Source: Actinomadura bangladeshensis
Lineage (GTDB): Bacteria; Actinomycetota; Actinomycetes; Streptosporangiales; Streptosporangiaceae
Assembly (NCBI RefSeq): GCF_004348335.1
Contig: NZ_SMJW01000020.1
Coordinates: 1 to 51,255 of the forward strand
DNA: 51,255 nucleotides
Direction: 5' to 3'
The notes under the pieces are model-generated. The model was given only the letters and a program-made list of their open reading frames with translations. It did no database searches and was not told the DNA's origin. Every line of letters begins with the position of its first letter. Positions within the stretch are counted from its first letter, which is position 1. Shown piece by piece: positions 1-8,668 of the stretch. Both the position numbers and the translations under genes were made by a program.

Positions 1-7
1 TATGCGA

Positions 8-40
8 TCGTCGGAAGCGTCAGATGTGTATAAGAGACAG
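8..40 (+). other. Nextera sequencing adapter (artifact)
   Basis: Bases 8-40 match the 33-base Nextera read-1 adapter except for one base (A instead of C at 15). The last 19 bases, AGATGTGTATAAGAGACAG, are the exact Tn5 mosaic end used in library preparation. This is untrimmed library sequence, not genome. Bases 1-7 are probably also adapter-side sequence, and biological sequence begins at about 41. Confidence 0.97.
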
Positions 41-528
41 CCCGCGGCACCCAGCGCTACGCCGTACTCGCCCACACCGAACCACGCCCCAACGGCACCC
101 TCCCGCACTACGCACCGGCCGAACCCAAGACCCGCTGGTTCCCCGTCCAGCCGATCCAGGACGCCGTGACCGGCGCCCTTGGGCATGATGCCGCGCCCCG
201 CACACTCTCCTACGACGAACGGCTGTTCGCCTACCTGCCCTGGCCCGGCTACACCGCGGTCGACCGCACCGCCGCCTCCAGCACCACCCACTGGGACGAC
301 CGGCACACCGCACTCGCCTCGCTCGCCTCGATCCCGGACCCGGACGCCTTCGCAGCCGCAGCCGCCCACACCCCCTACGGCCCCATCGACCTATTCATCC
401 TGCACGCCGGGCCAGGCACCTGGACATGGAACGACATCCACTTCCGCCCCACCCAATTCACCCCAGCACACTTCACCGTGCGCACGCTCCCGAACGACAC
501 CGTGATCGCCATCCGCCGCACTCGGTGA
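41..528 (+). CDS. C-terminal part of a probable arabinofuranosyltransferase (AftA-like), 5'-truncated
   Basis: The frame is open from the adapter junction to the TGA at 526-528, so this is the tail of a gene cut by the contig end; internal GTG codons such as 166 are unlikely to be real starts. The roughly 160 visible residues include LSYDERLFAYLPWPGY, a YGPIDLFIL segment and an ending resembling FTVRTLPNDTVIAIRR. This layout resembles the soluble C-terminal domain of AftA-type galactan arabinofuranosyltransferases, membrane GT-C enzymes that add the first arabinose to cell-wall galactan. The membrane part with the catalytic residues is missing, so activity cannot be judged. The family call rests on remembered pattern similarity and is moderate; that this is a coding gene end is much surer. 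Confidence 0.6.
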
Positions 529-577
529 CGTCCGCCCGATATCGGTCGCCGCTCGGCGAAGCGATCGCGCAGGGCGT

Positions 578-1399
578 CTATCCCCGCATCGACCGTGGTC
601 GGCCTTCACTTCGGTCAGGGACGCTGATGCCCTTGCGGGGGAGGAAGAGGGCGATGTCCTCGAAGCCGGTCGTGCACCATGCGGAGCCGTCCGAGGCCAC
701 CGCCAGTGCCTCGATGCCGGGATGGGCGTCCGTCCAGGCGCGTGCGCTGCCACCCATGGCGAAGGCGGCGGTGGCGAGCGCGTCCACGTCGGTGAGGTGC
801 CGTCCGACCAGGGTGATGGAGGCGAGGCCCGTGGCGGGGCGCCCGGTGCGGGGGTCGATGATGTGGGCGCCGCGTTCGGTGCTGCCGGAGGTGGCGACGG
901 CGAGGTCGTGTCCGGCCACGGCGGTGATGAGCCGGTCGCGGTGACGCGGGTCGGTGACGCCGATGTGCCAGGGGTGTCCCGGGTGGGCCTCTCCGCGCGC
1001 CTGGACGTCGCCGCCGCCGTTCACGCAGTGGTCGCGTGCACCGGCGTCGTGCAGGATCGTGGACGCACGCTCGACCGCCCACCCCTTGACCAGGCCGCTG
1101 GGGTCGAGCCGTCCACCGGGCCGGCAGGTGAACGCCCCACCCGTGAGGTGCTCCAACTCATCGCAGCGGCGCAGGACGTCGGCGACGTCGGGATCGCATT
1201 CGCCGACCGTGAGGCGCCCCTGGGCGAGGCACGTTATCTGGCTGTCGGGCCGGTAGGGGGAGAAGACGCGGTCGACGTGGTGTAGCCAGGCGACGGCCCG
1301 TGCCAGCGCCTCGGTCACGGCGGGGGAGGGGCCCGTGCGGATGTCGAACGTGACCGCCGTCCCCATCACGTGCTCGACGTGGCGGATCGCCTCAGGCAT
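578..1399 (-). CDS. apbE: FAD:protein FMN transferase (ApbE family)
   Basis: A 273-residue protein. ApbE enzymes use FAD to attach FMN covalently to a Thr in target proteins, with Mg as cofactor. Visible family features are the N-terminal VMGTAVTFDIR strand, FSPYRPDSQI, the GGRLDPSGLVKGWAVERA segment, the NGGGDVQARG loop, ATSGSTERGAHIIDPRTGRP, and TDVDALATAAFAMG near residue 225. No lipoprotein signal is seen, so it may act in the cytoplasm or be exported another way. The ATG at 1399 overlaps the end of the FMN-binding gene by 8 bases, giving tight coupling. The neighbour carries the expected FMN attachment motif and is the likely substrate. Confidence 0.93.
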   Translation of the reverse strand: MPEAIRHVEHVMGTAVTFDIRTGPSPAVTEALARAVAWLHHVDRVFSPYRPDSQITCLAQGRLTVGECDPDVADVLRRCDELEHLTGGAFTCRPGGRLDPSGLVKGWAVERASTILHDAGARDHCVNGGGDVQARGEAHPGHPWHIGVTDPRHRDRLITAVAGHDLAVATSGSTERGAHIIDPRTGRPATGLASITLVGRHLTDVDALATAAFAMGGSARAWTDAHPGIEALAVASDGSAWCTTGFEDIALFLPRKGISVPDRSEGRPRSMRG

Positions 1400-1817
1400 G
1401 GGCGCGGTCCAACGCGCTTTGCAGGGACGTGATGTATCCCTCGCTGGTGTAGGTCGCGCCGGAAACGGCGTCGATGCGGGCGCTGCCGGCCGTGACGGCC
1501 TCCTGGGTGAGCCGGGGGAGCGCCATGGCGGCGATCTCCCGGTCGCGGCCGTTCTCCGAAGGGGCGCGCAGCACCCGGACGGCGGTGAGCCGGCCCTTCG
1601 ACATGGTGATCTCGACCTGGACCGGCCCGTACCGGGTGTCGACGCTCTGCCCCCGGTAGGTCCCGTCCGCGGTGGCCGCCGTCACGCCTCCGCCCGGCGC
1701 GCGCGGTTCGGGGGCGACCGGGCGCGTCACCGAGATCGCCTGGTGGTGCGGTTTCAGCGACAGCAGCAGGATGACGCCCGCGATGGTCGTCCCCGTCGTG
1801 ATCGTGGCTCGGCGCAT
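1392..1817 (-). CDS. FMN-binding domain protein, membrane anchored
   Basis: A 141-residue protein with an N-terminal hydrophobic segment (about residues 7-22), then a low-complexity linker and an FMN_bind domain. The C-terminal SGATYTSEGY matches the S/D-G-A-T motif whose Thr receives covalent FMN in NqrC/RnfG-type and similar proteins. It lies between apbE and the ferric-reductase-like gene, with an 8-base overlap on one side and a gap of about 10 bases on the other. It is probably an extracytoplasmic one-electron flavin carrier fed by the membrane reductase upstream. The start at 1817 places the anchor at the N terminus. Confidence 0.9.
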   Translation of the reverse strand: MRRATITTGTTIAGVILLLSLKPHHQAISVTRPVAPEPRAPGGGVTAATADGTYRGQSVDTRYGPVQVEITMSKGRLTAVRVLRAPSENGRDREIAAMALPRLTQEAVTAGSARIDAVSGATYTSEGYITSLQSALDRAHA

Positions 1818-1827
1818 GCTCGGCCTC

Positions 1828-3186
1828 TCAGAACTCGAACGACTCGGTGCGGATGTGGCGGCGCCGCACGCCGGCCTGGCGCAGGGCCCGCAGTGCGGCG
1901 GCGGTCATGCCGGGCGGCCCGCACAGGTAGACGTCCCGGTGCCGGACGTCGGGGACGACCGACCGCAGTGCCCGCCCGGTCAGCGGCAGCGAGTACCCGG
2001 ACGGCTCGTCCACGAAGTAGTGCACCCGGGCGCCCCGCGCGGCGGCGACCGCGTCGAGTTCGCGGCGCAGGGCCAGGTCCTGCGGGCGGCGCGCGAGGTA
2101 GACGAGGGTGACGTCGCCGGGGAGCGTCTCGAACAGGGTCCGCAGCGGGGTGACGCCGACGCCGCCGGCGAGCAGCAGCGCCCGGTCGTGGCGGGGGCGC
2201 GTGCCGGTGAAGCCGCCGTAGGGGCCCTCCGCCCACACCCGCGTCCCGGGGCGGAGCCGGGCGAGGGCGCGGCTGTGGTCCCCGGTCTGCTTGACGGTGA
2301 TCCGGAGCCGGTGCCCGCGCGGCGGCTCCGACAGCGAGTAGGGGTTGGCGGCCCACCACAGGCCGGGCGCGAGGAACCGCCAGCGGAAGAACTGCCCCGG
2401 CTCGGCGCGCAGTCCGCCCAGGTCGCGTCCGGTCATGTAGACGGAGACGACCCCGGGGGCCTCGGTGTGGACGGCGGCGACCCGCAGCCCGTGCCGGAAC
2501 CCGCTGATGACCGGTGTGAGGAAGCGGAACCAGGCGAGGGTCACGGCGACCCCGATGTACAGCGTGTACCAGGCGGCCCGCGCCCAGGCGCTGCCGACGA
2601 ACTGGGCGCCGTTGGCGAGCTGGTGCGAGAAGGCCAGGAAGATCGCCAGGTAGGTCGCGAAGTGCAGGTAGTGCCATGTCTCGTACGGCAGCCTGCGCCG
2701 CGCCGCCCGTGCCGAGGTGATCCCGACGCCCAGCAGCAGGACGAACCCGGCGGTCCCCTTGAGCATCTCGGGGTAGTCGAGGACCACGGACACCGTCTGG
2801 TGGACGACGTCCGTGCGGGACGTCACCGCGTAACCCCAGATGATCAGCAGGACGTGCGCCATGACGAGCCAGACGGTGTACCGGCCGCCCATCGCGTGCC
2901 AGCGCGCCAGCCGGTCGGTGCCGACGCCCCGTTCCAGCGCGGGCACCCGTGCCATCAGGGCGAGCAGGACGGCGCATCCGTAGCCCGCGAGGAGGCCGGT
3001 GACGCGCCCGGCCTCGGTCAGCCAGCCGTCCAGCCCGGCGACCGAGCCGGTGCTCCGCCACCACAGCGCCAGCACCAGCGCCGCTCCCGCGTAGATCAGG
3101 AGCTGCGGCCACGAGGACGGGACGCGCCACGCCGGACGCGGCGGCCGGGTGACGGGCCGCGGGATGTCGGGTCTGGTCACGGTCAT
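1828..3186 (-). CDS. Ferric reductase-like membrane flavoprotein (ferredoxin reductase-type FAD/NAD domain)
   Basis: About 452 residues. The N-terminal half has six or so hydrophobic helices with conserved His residues (ARWHAMGGRYTVWLVMAHVLL, YLHFATYLAIFLAFSHQLANG) expected to hold heme, as in ferric reductase/NOX-type domains. The C-terminal half is an FNR-like module: GQFFRWRFL and NPYSLSEPP for FAD, LLAGGVGVTPLRTLFE for NAD(P), and YLCGPPGM near the end. It would move electrons from NAD(P)H through FAD and heme across the membrane, plausibly to the FMN-binding partner. ATG 3186 is preferred because AGGGTGG lies 7 bases upstream; GTG 3195 is also possible. It is divergent from the two-component system and is probably controlled by it. 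Confidence 0.88.
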   Translation of the reverse strand: MTVTRPDIPRPVTRPPRPAWRVPSSWPQLLIYAGAALVLALWWRSTGSVAGLDGWLTEAGRVTGLLAGYGCAVLLALMARVPALERGVGTDRLARWHAMGGRYTVWLVMAHVLLIIWGYAVTSRTDVVHQTVSVVLDYPEMLKGTAGFVLLLGVGITSARAARRRLPYETWHYLHFATYLAIFLAFSHQLANGAQFVGSAWARAAWYTLYIGVAVTLAWFRFLTPVISGFRHGLRVAAVHTEAPGVVSVYMTGRDLGGLRAEPGQFFRWRFLAPGLWWAANPYSLSEPPRGHRLRITVKQTGDHSRALARLRPGTRVWAEGPYGGFTGTRPRHDRALLLAGGVGVTPLRTLFETLPGDVTLVYLARRPQDLALRRELDAVAAARGARVHYFVDEPSGYSLPLTGRALRSVVPDVRHRDVYLCGPPGMTAAALRALRQAGVRRRHIRTESFEF

Positions 3187-3246
3187 GCCGGCCACCCTGC
3201 CAACGCAATCTCTGCGTTCCCTCTGACACCGTGGGGAAGACGCCCC

Positions 3247-3276
3247 TTCAGAGCCGTTTCAGAGGAAACTCAGAGG
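3247..3276 (+). promoter_or_regulatory. Three 11-bp direct repeats, probable OmpR-type response-regulator site
   Basis: TCAGAG occurs at 3248, 3259 and 3270, exactly 11 bases apart (TTCAGAG, TTCAGAG, CTCAGAG). OmpR/PhoB-family regulators bind head-to-tail on 11-bp direct repeats. The site lies between the divergent ferric-reductase set and the response regulator gene, about 25 bases before its ATG. Binding by this regulator is inferred. Confidence 0.65.
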
Positions 3277-3300
3277 TGGGAAAGGGAAGCTGGCCGCACT

Positions 3301-4038
3301 ATGACGAGTGAATCCGGGGCCGCGAGCCTGCGGCGGACCGACGGCACGCCCGTCCGGGTCCTGGTCGTCGACGACGAGCCGGATCTGGCCGAGGTGCTCT
3401 CGCGCGTGCTGGCCTCCGAGGGCTGGGCGGTCCGCACCGCCGCCGACGGCGCCGGGGCGGTCGCCGCCGCCCGCGACTTCCGTCCGGATGCGGTGGTGCT
3501 GGACGTGATGCTTCCCGACATCGACGGCCTGCAGGTGCTGCGCCGGCTCCGCGCCGAGGCGCCGGAGGTGTGCGTGCTGTTCCTGACCGCGCGCGACGCC
3601 GTCGAGGACCGCATCGCCGGGATCACCGCGGGCGGCGACGACTACGTGACCAAGCCGTTCAGCCTGGAGGAGGTCCTGGCCCGGCTGCGCGGGCTGCTGC
3701 GCCGGGCCGGTTTGACCCGGCAGGCGGAGTCCGCGCGGCTGCTCACCGTCGGCGGCCTCGCCATGGACGAGGACGCCCGCGAGGTGACCCGCGACGGGCG
3801 GCTCGTCGAGCTGACCCCGACCGAGTTCGAGCTGCTGCGGTTCCTGATGCGCAACCCGCGCCGGGTGCTGTCCAAGGCGCAGATCCTCGACCGCGTCTGG
3901 GACTACGACTTCGGCGGCCAGGCCCACGTCGTCGAGCTGTACATCAGCTACCTGCGCAAGAAGATCGACGCGGGTCGGGCGCCGATGATCCACACCGTGC
4001 GCGGTGTCGGGTACGTCCTGAAACCGGAGGCTTCGTGA
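3301..4038 (+). CDS. OmpR/PhoB-family response regulator
   Basis: A 245-residue protein with a receiver domain at about 18-130 and a winged-helix DNA-binding domain at about 145-243. The acidic pair is in VLVVDDEPD, the phospho-acceptor is D68 in VVLDVMLPDIDG, and the conserved Lys is in DDYVTKPFS. The output domain has ELTPTEFELLRFLMRNPRRVLSK, YISYLRKKID and the closing IHTVRGVGYVLKP. The ATG at 3301 fits the receiver alignment. The downstream kinase gene overlaps by 4 bases (GTGA), so the two are translationally coupled. Its likely targets include its own promoter and the divergent flavin/ferric-reductase genes. Confidence 0.95.
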   Translation: MTSESGAASLRRTDGTPVRVLVVDDEPDLAEVLSRVLASEGWAVRTAADGAGAVAAARDFRPDAVVLDVMLPDIDGLQVLRRLRAEAPEVCVLFLTARDAVEDRIAGITAGGDDYVTKPFSLEEVLARLRGLLRRAGLTRQAESARLLTVGGLAMDEDAREVTRDGRLVELTPTEFELLRFLMRNPRRVLSKAQILDRVWDYDFGGQAHVVELYISYLRKKIDAGRAPMIHTVRGVGYVLKPEAS

Positions 4039-5459
4039 GGGCTCCGCGCACGCTGCGGGCCCGGCTCACCGCCGGGCTGGTCGTCCTGCTCGCGCTGAGC
4101 TGCCTCGCCGTCGGGACCGCCACCGCGGTGGCGCTCGACGGGTTCCTCGTCGGGCGGCTGGACGAGCAGCTGACCGCGTCCGGCGGCAGGTTCCCGGCGA
4201 GCCTGGAGCATGAGCGCCACCGGGACGCCGACAACGGCCCGGACACCCGCGGACAGGCGCCGGGAACCTTCGGCGCCCGGCTGTTCGGGGGCTCGGTGGC
4301 GCAGGCCGTGATCGTCCGCGGCGACGACGTCGAACCCGTTCCGCTCACCGCCGCCGACCGGCGCGGACTGGCCGCCGTCCCGCCCGACGGACGCGGCCGG
4401 TCGCTGTCGCTGTCGGCGCTGGAGGAGTACCGGATGGCGGCGGTGCGCGGCGACGACGGCGACGTGCTGGTCACCGGGCTGCCGCTGCATCCGGTCGAGG
4501 AGACCGTGCATCGCCTGATCCTGGTGGAGGCCGTCCTCTTCGCGGCCGTGCTCGCCGCCGCCGGGATCGCGGCGGCGGCCTGGGTGCGGCTGGCGCTGCG
4601 CCCGCTGCGCCGGGTCGCGGCCACCGCGTCCCGGGTCACTGAACTGCCACTGGCCAGCGGGGAGGTGGCGATGCCGGAGCGGGTCCCCGACGCCGACCCC
4701 CGCAGCGAGGTCGGCCAGGTAGGTGCGGCGCTGAACCTGATGCTCGGCCACGTCGAGAACGCGCTGGCCCGCCGCCATGCAAGCGAGGAGCGGCTGCGCC
4801 GGTTCGCCGCCGACGCCAGCCACGAGCTGCGCACGCCCGTCGCCGCCATCCGGGGCCACGCCGAACTCGCCCTGCGCACGTCCGAGCCCGTCCCGGCGGA
4901 GGTGCGGCACGCGCTCGGACGCATCGAGGCCGAGTCGGTGCGCATGTCCGAACTGGTCGACGACCTGCTGCTCCTCGCCCGCCTGGACGCCGGCCGCCCC
5001 CTGGACACCCGCCCGGTCGACCTGACCCGGCTCGTCCTGGACGCCACCGCCGACGCCCGCGCCGCAGGACCCGGTCACCGCTGGGAGCTGGTGCTCCCCG
5101 AGGAGCCGGTGACGGTCACCGGCGACGACCGGCGCCTTCACCAGCTGATCGCGAACCTGCTCGCCAACGCCCGCACCCACACGCCGCCCGGTACCCACGT
5201 CACCGTCCGGCTCGCCGCTCGCGGCGACGGCGCCGTCCTGGAGGTCGAGGACGACGGCCCCGGCATCCCGCCCGGGCGGCAGGACGAGATCTTCGACCGG
5301 TTCGTCCGCGCCGACCACGGCCGCTCCCGCGCCGCGGGCGGCACGGGCCTCGGGCTGGCGATCGTCCAGGCGGTGGCCGCCGCGCACGGCGGACGCGCCG
5401 AACTCGTCGGCGCCGACCGCACGATCTTCCGCGTGACGCTCCCGGCCTCAGGCCGGTGA
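4035..5459 (+). CDS. Sensor histidine kinase (HAMP, HisKA, HATPase)
   Basis: A 474-residue protein starting at the GTG that overlaps the regulator's stop. There are two membrane helices (about 9-33 and 158-182) with an extracytoplasmic sensor of roughly 120 residues between them, then a HAMP linker. The H box FAADASHELRTPVAAIRGH contains the autophosphorylated His. N box LIANLLANARTHTP, G1 box VEDDGPGIP, F box IFDRFVR and G2 box GGTGLGLAIVQ are all present, so the kinase should be active. The sensed signal is unknown. The neighbouring target genes suggest redox, iron or envelope stress. Confidence 0.94.
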   Translation: MRAPRTLRARLTAGLVVLLALSCLAVGTATAVALDGFLVGRLDEQLTASGGRFPASLEHERHRDADNGPDTRGQAPGTFGARLFGGSVAQAVIVRGDDVEPVPLTAADRRGLAAVPPDGRGRSLSLSALEEYRMAAVRGDDGDVLVTGLPLHPVEETVHRLILVEAVLFAAVLAAAGIAAAAWVRLALRPLRRVAATASRVTELPLASGEVAMPERVPDADPRSEVGQVGAALNLMLGHVENALARRHASEERLRRFAADASHELRTPVAAIRGHAELALRTSEPVPAEVRHALGRIEAESVRMSELVDDLLLLARLDAGRPLDTRPVDLTRLVLDATADARAAGPGHRWELVLPEEPVTVTGDDRRLHQLIANLLANARTHTPPGTHVTVRLAARGDGAVLEVEDDGPGIPPGRQDEIFDRFVRADHGRSRAAGGTGLGLAIVQAVAAAHGGRAELVGADRTIFRVTLPASGR

Positions 5460-5472
5460 GGCGCGCGAACCG

Positions 5473-5487
5473 AGGACCTTGGTCCCT
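5473..5487. promoter_or_regulatory. DosR/DevR-like dyad
   Basis: AGGACCTTGGTCCCT is a near-perfect dyad of the GGGACC-n-GGTCCC type. It sits just after the kinase stop in a gap of about 480 bases that holds only a gene remnant before the P2-type ATPase. It matches in shape the other dyads at 9336, 9551, 9647, 18608, 21068 and 29829. Function is inferred; a weak terminator stem is the alternative. Confidence 0.4.
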
Positions 5488-5642
5488 GCCGGTAGCGGGG
5501 CCGGAGAGGTGGAATGGAGTCGGGCGGGAGAAGCCCAGGAAAGGGATGGAGAAGCGGGAGACCGCGCACCGTCCAGCTCGAAACGCTGCCTAAGCGGCGG
5601 AGGACTTCTCCCGCCTTCTGCATGGCCCCGCGGTCAGGTGAG

Positions 5643-5943
5643 GTGAGCGTCGAGTTCGGCCCGGCCGGGGAGCAGGCCTTCGGCGCCGCGTTCGGCCGGC
5701 TGCCCGAGCGGTTCGGCGGTGATCTGGAGGGCATGCTCGTCCAGGCCATGGCGGAGCAGGGCGTCGAGGTGCTGCGGCGCCGTCCAGGACGAGGTGTTCG
5801 GGGCAGTGGTGGTGATGTTCGGAGTCGGGAGCGTCGACGTGCTCGGCCATTCGGCCCGCCCGGCCGGGGCCGCGGCCGCCGATGCCCGCGCCCGCCTCCT
5901 ACCCCGCCGCAGGTGGAACGCCCACCTGCGCCGACTCCGCTGA
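5643..5943 (+). pseudogene. Remnant of a Pat/acetyl-CoA-synthetase-type ATP-grasp gene with frameshift
   Basis: From GTG 5643 the frame reads a segment ending DLEGMLVQAMAEQGVEVL. At 5775 the frame shifts, and the next frame continues GAVQDEVFGAVVVMFGVGSV. Joined, these match the ATP-grasp subdomain of NDP-forming acyl-CoA synthetases and of Pat-type protein acetyltransferases, where 'GvEvlvGvvqDpvFGpvv.fG.GG' is conserved. The break equals loss of two bases in one codon. Similarity ends after about 85 residues, so only an internal piece of a large gene survives. It is unlikely to be functional. Confidence 0.65.
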
Positions 5944-5946
5944 GCC

Positions 5947-8658
5947 ATGCCCGCCAAACGGCATCACGCGGGAACCGCGACCGGCCCGGCCGAGCCGAGT
6001 GCCGATCCGCGGGAGCCGCTGCCGCTGCTGCGCAAGGAACTGGGCACCGGCGACCGGGGCCTGTCCGCGCGCGAGGCGGCCCGGCGGCTCGCGGTGTACG
6101 GGCCCAACCAGGTGCGGCGGCGGGAGAAGCGGTCGCTGGTGCGGCTGCTGTCGGGTCAGCTGGCTCATCCGCTGGCCCTGCTGCTGTGGGGCGCCGGAGC
6201 GCTGGCGTTCATCGCCGGGATGGGGGTGCTGGGCTGGGCGATCCTCGCGGTCATCCTGATCAACGCCGTCTTCGCGTTGCTGCAGGAGCACCAGGCCGAA
6301 CGCGCGGTGGAGGCGCTGGCGGCCTACCTGCCCGAGCAGGCCCACGTCATCCGGGACGGGCGGCGGCAGGCCGTCGAGGCGGCCGGGCTGGTGCCGGGCG
6401 ATCTGATCGTGCTGGCCGAGGGCGACAAGGTCCCGGCCGACGCCCGGTTGACCGATGGGGCGGTGGAGGCCGACCTGTCGATGCTGACCGGCGAGTCGGC
6501 GCCGGTGGAGCGGGTCGCGGCCGCCGCGGAGGAGGGCGCGCCGCTGCTGCGCGAACCCAACCTGGTGTTCTCCGGGACGACCTGTACCGGCGGCGAGGCG
6601 CAGGCGATCGTGTTCGCGACCGGCGGGCACACCGAACTGGGGCGCATCGCCGCGCTCAGCCAGCGCGCGCCGCGCCGCGACAGCCCGCTGGAGGTCCAGG
6701 TCAAGAAGGTGGCCTGGCTGATCGCGGCGGTCGCGGTCGGCATGGGCGTCGTCTTCCTGCTGATCGGCGCGCTCGTCGGGCTGCCGCTGAGGGACGCGCT
6801 GATGTTCGCGATCGGGCTGCTGGTCGCCAACGTCCCCGAGGGCCTCCTGCCGACCATCACCCTGGCGCTGGCGGTCGGCGTGCGCGTCCTGGCGAGGCAG
6901 GGCGCCGTCGTCAAGCGGCTCAGCGCGGTCGAGACGCTCGGCTCCACCAATGTCATCTGCACCGACAAGACCGGCACCCTCACCCAGAACCGCATGCGCC
7001 TCCAGGCCCACTGGACCCCGGAGACCGGGACCGTCACCGGCGCGGCCCCGCCCGCCGAACTCGCGCAGGCGATGACCGAGTGCACGACGGTCTCCGCTGC
7101 CGAGAACGGCGACCTGCAGGGTGATCCGACCGAGATCGCCCTGGTCGAGGGAGCCGGGCCCGATGCGGCCGCGCGGCTGGCCGCCCGGGACGAGCGGCAC
7201 CGCGCGATCTTCCGGTTCGACGCGCGGCTGCGGCTGATGTCCACGGTCGGGCAGCGCGGCGACCATCTCACCGTCTACGTCAAGGGCGCACCCGAAGCCG
7301 TCCTCGCCCGGACCACCGGCGCCGGCCGCGCTGCGGTCATGGCCGTCGTGGACGACCTCGCGCGCCGGGGACTGCGGGTCCTGGCGGTGGCCGTCCGGGA
7401 TCTCCCGGCCGGCGCCGGGGTGCCCGAGCGCCGGGAGGAGGCCGAGACCGGGCTCCGCCTCCTCGGACTGGTCGGGCTCTACGATCCGCCGCGCCCGCAG
7501 GTCGCGGACGCGGTGCGCCGCTGCCACGACGCGGGGCTGCGCGTCCACATCGTCACCGGCGACAACGGCGCAACGGCGGCCGCCGTCGCCGCGGAAGTGG
7601 GCATCGGCGTCCCCCGGCTCCAGGTGGTCGCCGAGTCCGAGCAGGTCCACGACCATGAGCTGGACGAGCTGCTGACCGGCGATGCCGAGATCGTCTTCGC
7701 CCGCTCGTCCCCGGAGACCAAGCTGAAGGTCGCCGACGCGCTGCGCGCTCACGGCCAGGTCGTGGCGATGACCGGGGACGGCGCCAACGACGCGCCGGCT
7801 CTGCACCAGGCCCACATCGGCGTGGCGATGGGACGTTCGGGCACCGATGTGGCCCGCGAGGCGTCCACCATGGTGCTGACCGACGACAACTTCGCCACCA
7901 TCGTCAGCGCGATCGAATCCGGACGCCGCGTCTACGACAACGTCCGCAAGTTCATCCTGTACATCTTCGCCCACGCCGTCCCGGAGATCGTCCCGTTCCT
8001 GGTGTTCGCGCTCAGCGGCGGCCTGGTCCCCCTCCCGCTCACCGTGCTGCAGATCCTCGCGATCGACCTGGGGACCGAGACGCTGCCCGCGCTCGCGCTC
8101 GGCCGCGAGCCCGCCGAGCCCGGCATCATGAACCGCCCGCCGCGCCGCTCCTCCCAGGGCGTCATCTCCCGCGACATGTTGATCCGCGCCTGGGGCTACC
8201 TCGGCCTGGTCTCCGCCGTCCTGGTCATGCTCGTGTTCTTCTACGTCCTGTGGCGTGCCGGCTGGCACCCCGGCGACCCCACCGGAAAGGGCGCCGCCCT
8301 GCACCACGCCTACCTGACCGCCACCACCGCGACGTTCGCGGGCCTGGTCACCTGCCAGATCGGCACTGCCATGGCCGCCCGCACCGACCACGCCTCGCTC
8401 CGCGAGGTGGGCCTCACCACGAACCCGCTGCTACTGGCGGGCATAGCCTTCGAACTGCTGTTCGCCGCCGCCCTGATCTACCTCCCCCCATTGCAGCACC
8501 TGTTCGGCACCGCCGCCCTGCCCTGGGACGTCCTGGCCATCATCGCCGTGTTCCCGCTCATCGTCTGGGGCACCGACGAACTCCGCCGATGGAACCGTCG
8601 CCATCGAGGTCATCAGGCTGCCGAGCCGGCCGAGCGCGCCCGATCGGCGGCCGGGTAG
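5947..8658 (+). CDS. P2-type cation-transporting ATPase
   Basis: A 903-residue protein with the full P-type layout: N-terminal cation-ATPase domain (about 20-90), actuator with LTGES near 181, phosphorylation motif [11 protein letters not shown] with Asp near 339, hinge [11 protein letters not shown] near 610, and a C-terminal cation-ATPase membrane domain ending around residue 880. The TM4 motif reads [15 protein letters not shown], typical of P2 pumps (Ca, Na or K type) and not of heavy-metal P1B pumps. Ion specificity cannot be set from this. There is no strong ribosome site before ATG 5947, but the N-terminal alignment supports it. Mycobacterial CtpF, a P2 ATPase, belongs to the DosR regulon, which fits the dyads nearby. 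Confidence 0.93.
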   Translation: MPAKRHHAGTATGPAEPSADPREPLPLLRKELGTGDRGLSAREAARRLAVYGPNQVRRREKRSLVRLLSGQLAHPLALLLWGAGALAFIAGMGVLGWAILAVILINAVFALLQEHQAERAVEALAAYLPEQAHVIRDGRRQAVEAAGLVPGDLIVLAEGDKVPADARLTDGAVEADLSMLTGESAPVERVAAAAEEGAPLLREPNLVFSGTTCTGGEAQAIVFATGGHTELGRIAALSQRAPRRDSPLEVQVKKVAWLIAAVAVGMGVVFLLIGALVGLPLRDALMFAIGLLVANVPEGLLPTITLALAVGVRVLARQGAVVKRLSAVETLGSTNVICTDKTGTLTQNRMRLQAHWTPETGTVTGAAPPAELAQAMTECTTVSAAENGDLQGDPTEIALVEGAGPDAAARLAARDERHRAIFRFDARLRLMSTVGQRGDHLTVYVKGAPEAVLARTTGAGRAAVMAVVDDLARRGLRVLAVAVRDLPAGAGVPERREEAETGLRLLGLVGLYDPPRPQVADAVRRCHDAGLRVHIVTGDNGATAAAVAAEVGIGVPRLQVVAESEQVHDHELDELLTGDAEIVFARSSPETKLKVADALRAHGQVVAMTGDGANDAPALHQAHIGVAMGRSGTDVAREASTMVLTDDNFATIVSAIESGRRVYDNVRKFILYIFAHAVPEIVPFLVFALSGGLVPLPLTVLQILAIDLGTETLPALALGREPAEPGIMNRPPRRSSQGVISRDMLIRAWGYLGLVSAVLVMLVFFYVLWRAGWHPGDPTGKGAALHHAYLTATTATFAGLVTCQIGTAMAARTDHASLREVGLTTNPLLLAGIAFELLFAAALIYLPPLQHLFGTAALPWDVLAIIAVFPLIVWGTDELRRWNRRHRGHQAAEPAERARSAAG

Positions 8659-8668
8659 GCCGGCGCAG

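Noticed and set aside
20..313. Open frame on the minus strand ending LSLIHI
   Set aside because: Its end is translated adapter sequence; it is a shadow of the real plus-strand gene.
1672..3300. Long plus-strand open frame running into the response regulator
   Set aside because: It is a GC-driven shadow of the ferric-reductase gene; the receiver domain starts at 3301.
5899..8391. 830-codon minus-strand frame inside the P2 ATPase
   Set aside because: Low-complexity composition without motifs, opposite an intact ATPase; a shadow frame.
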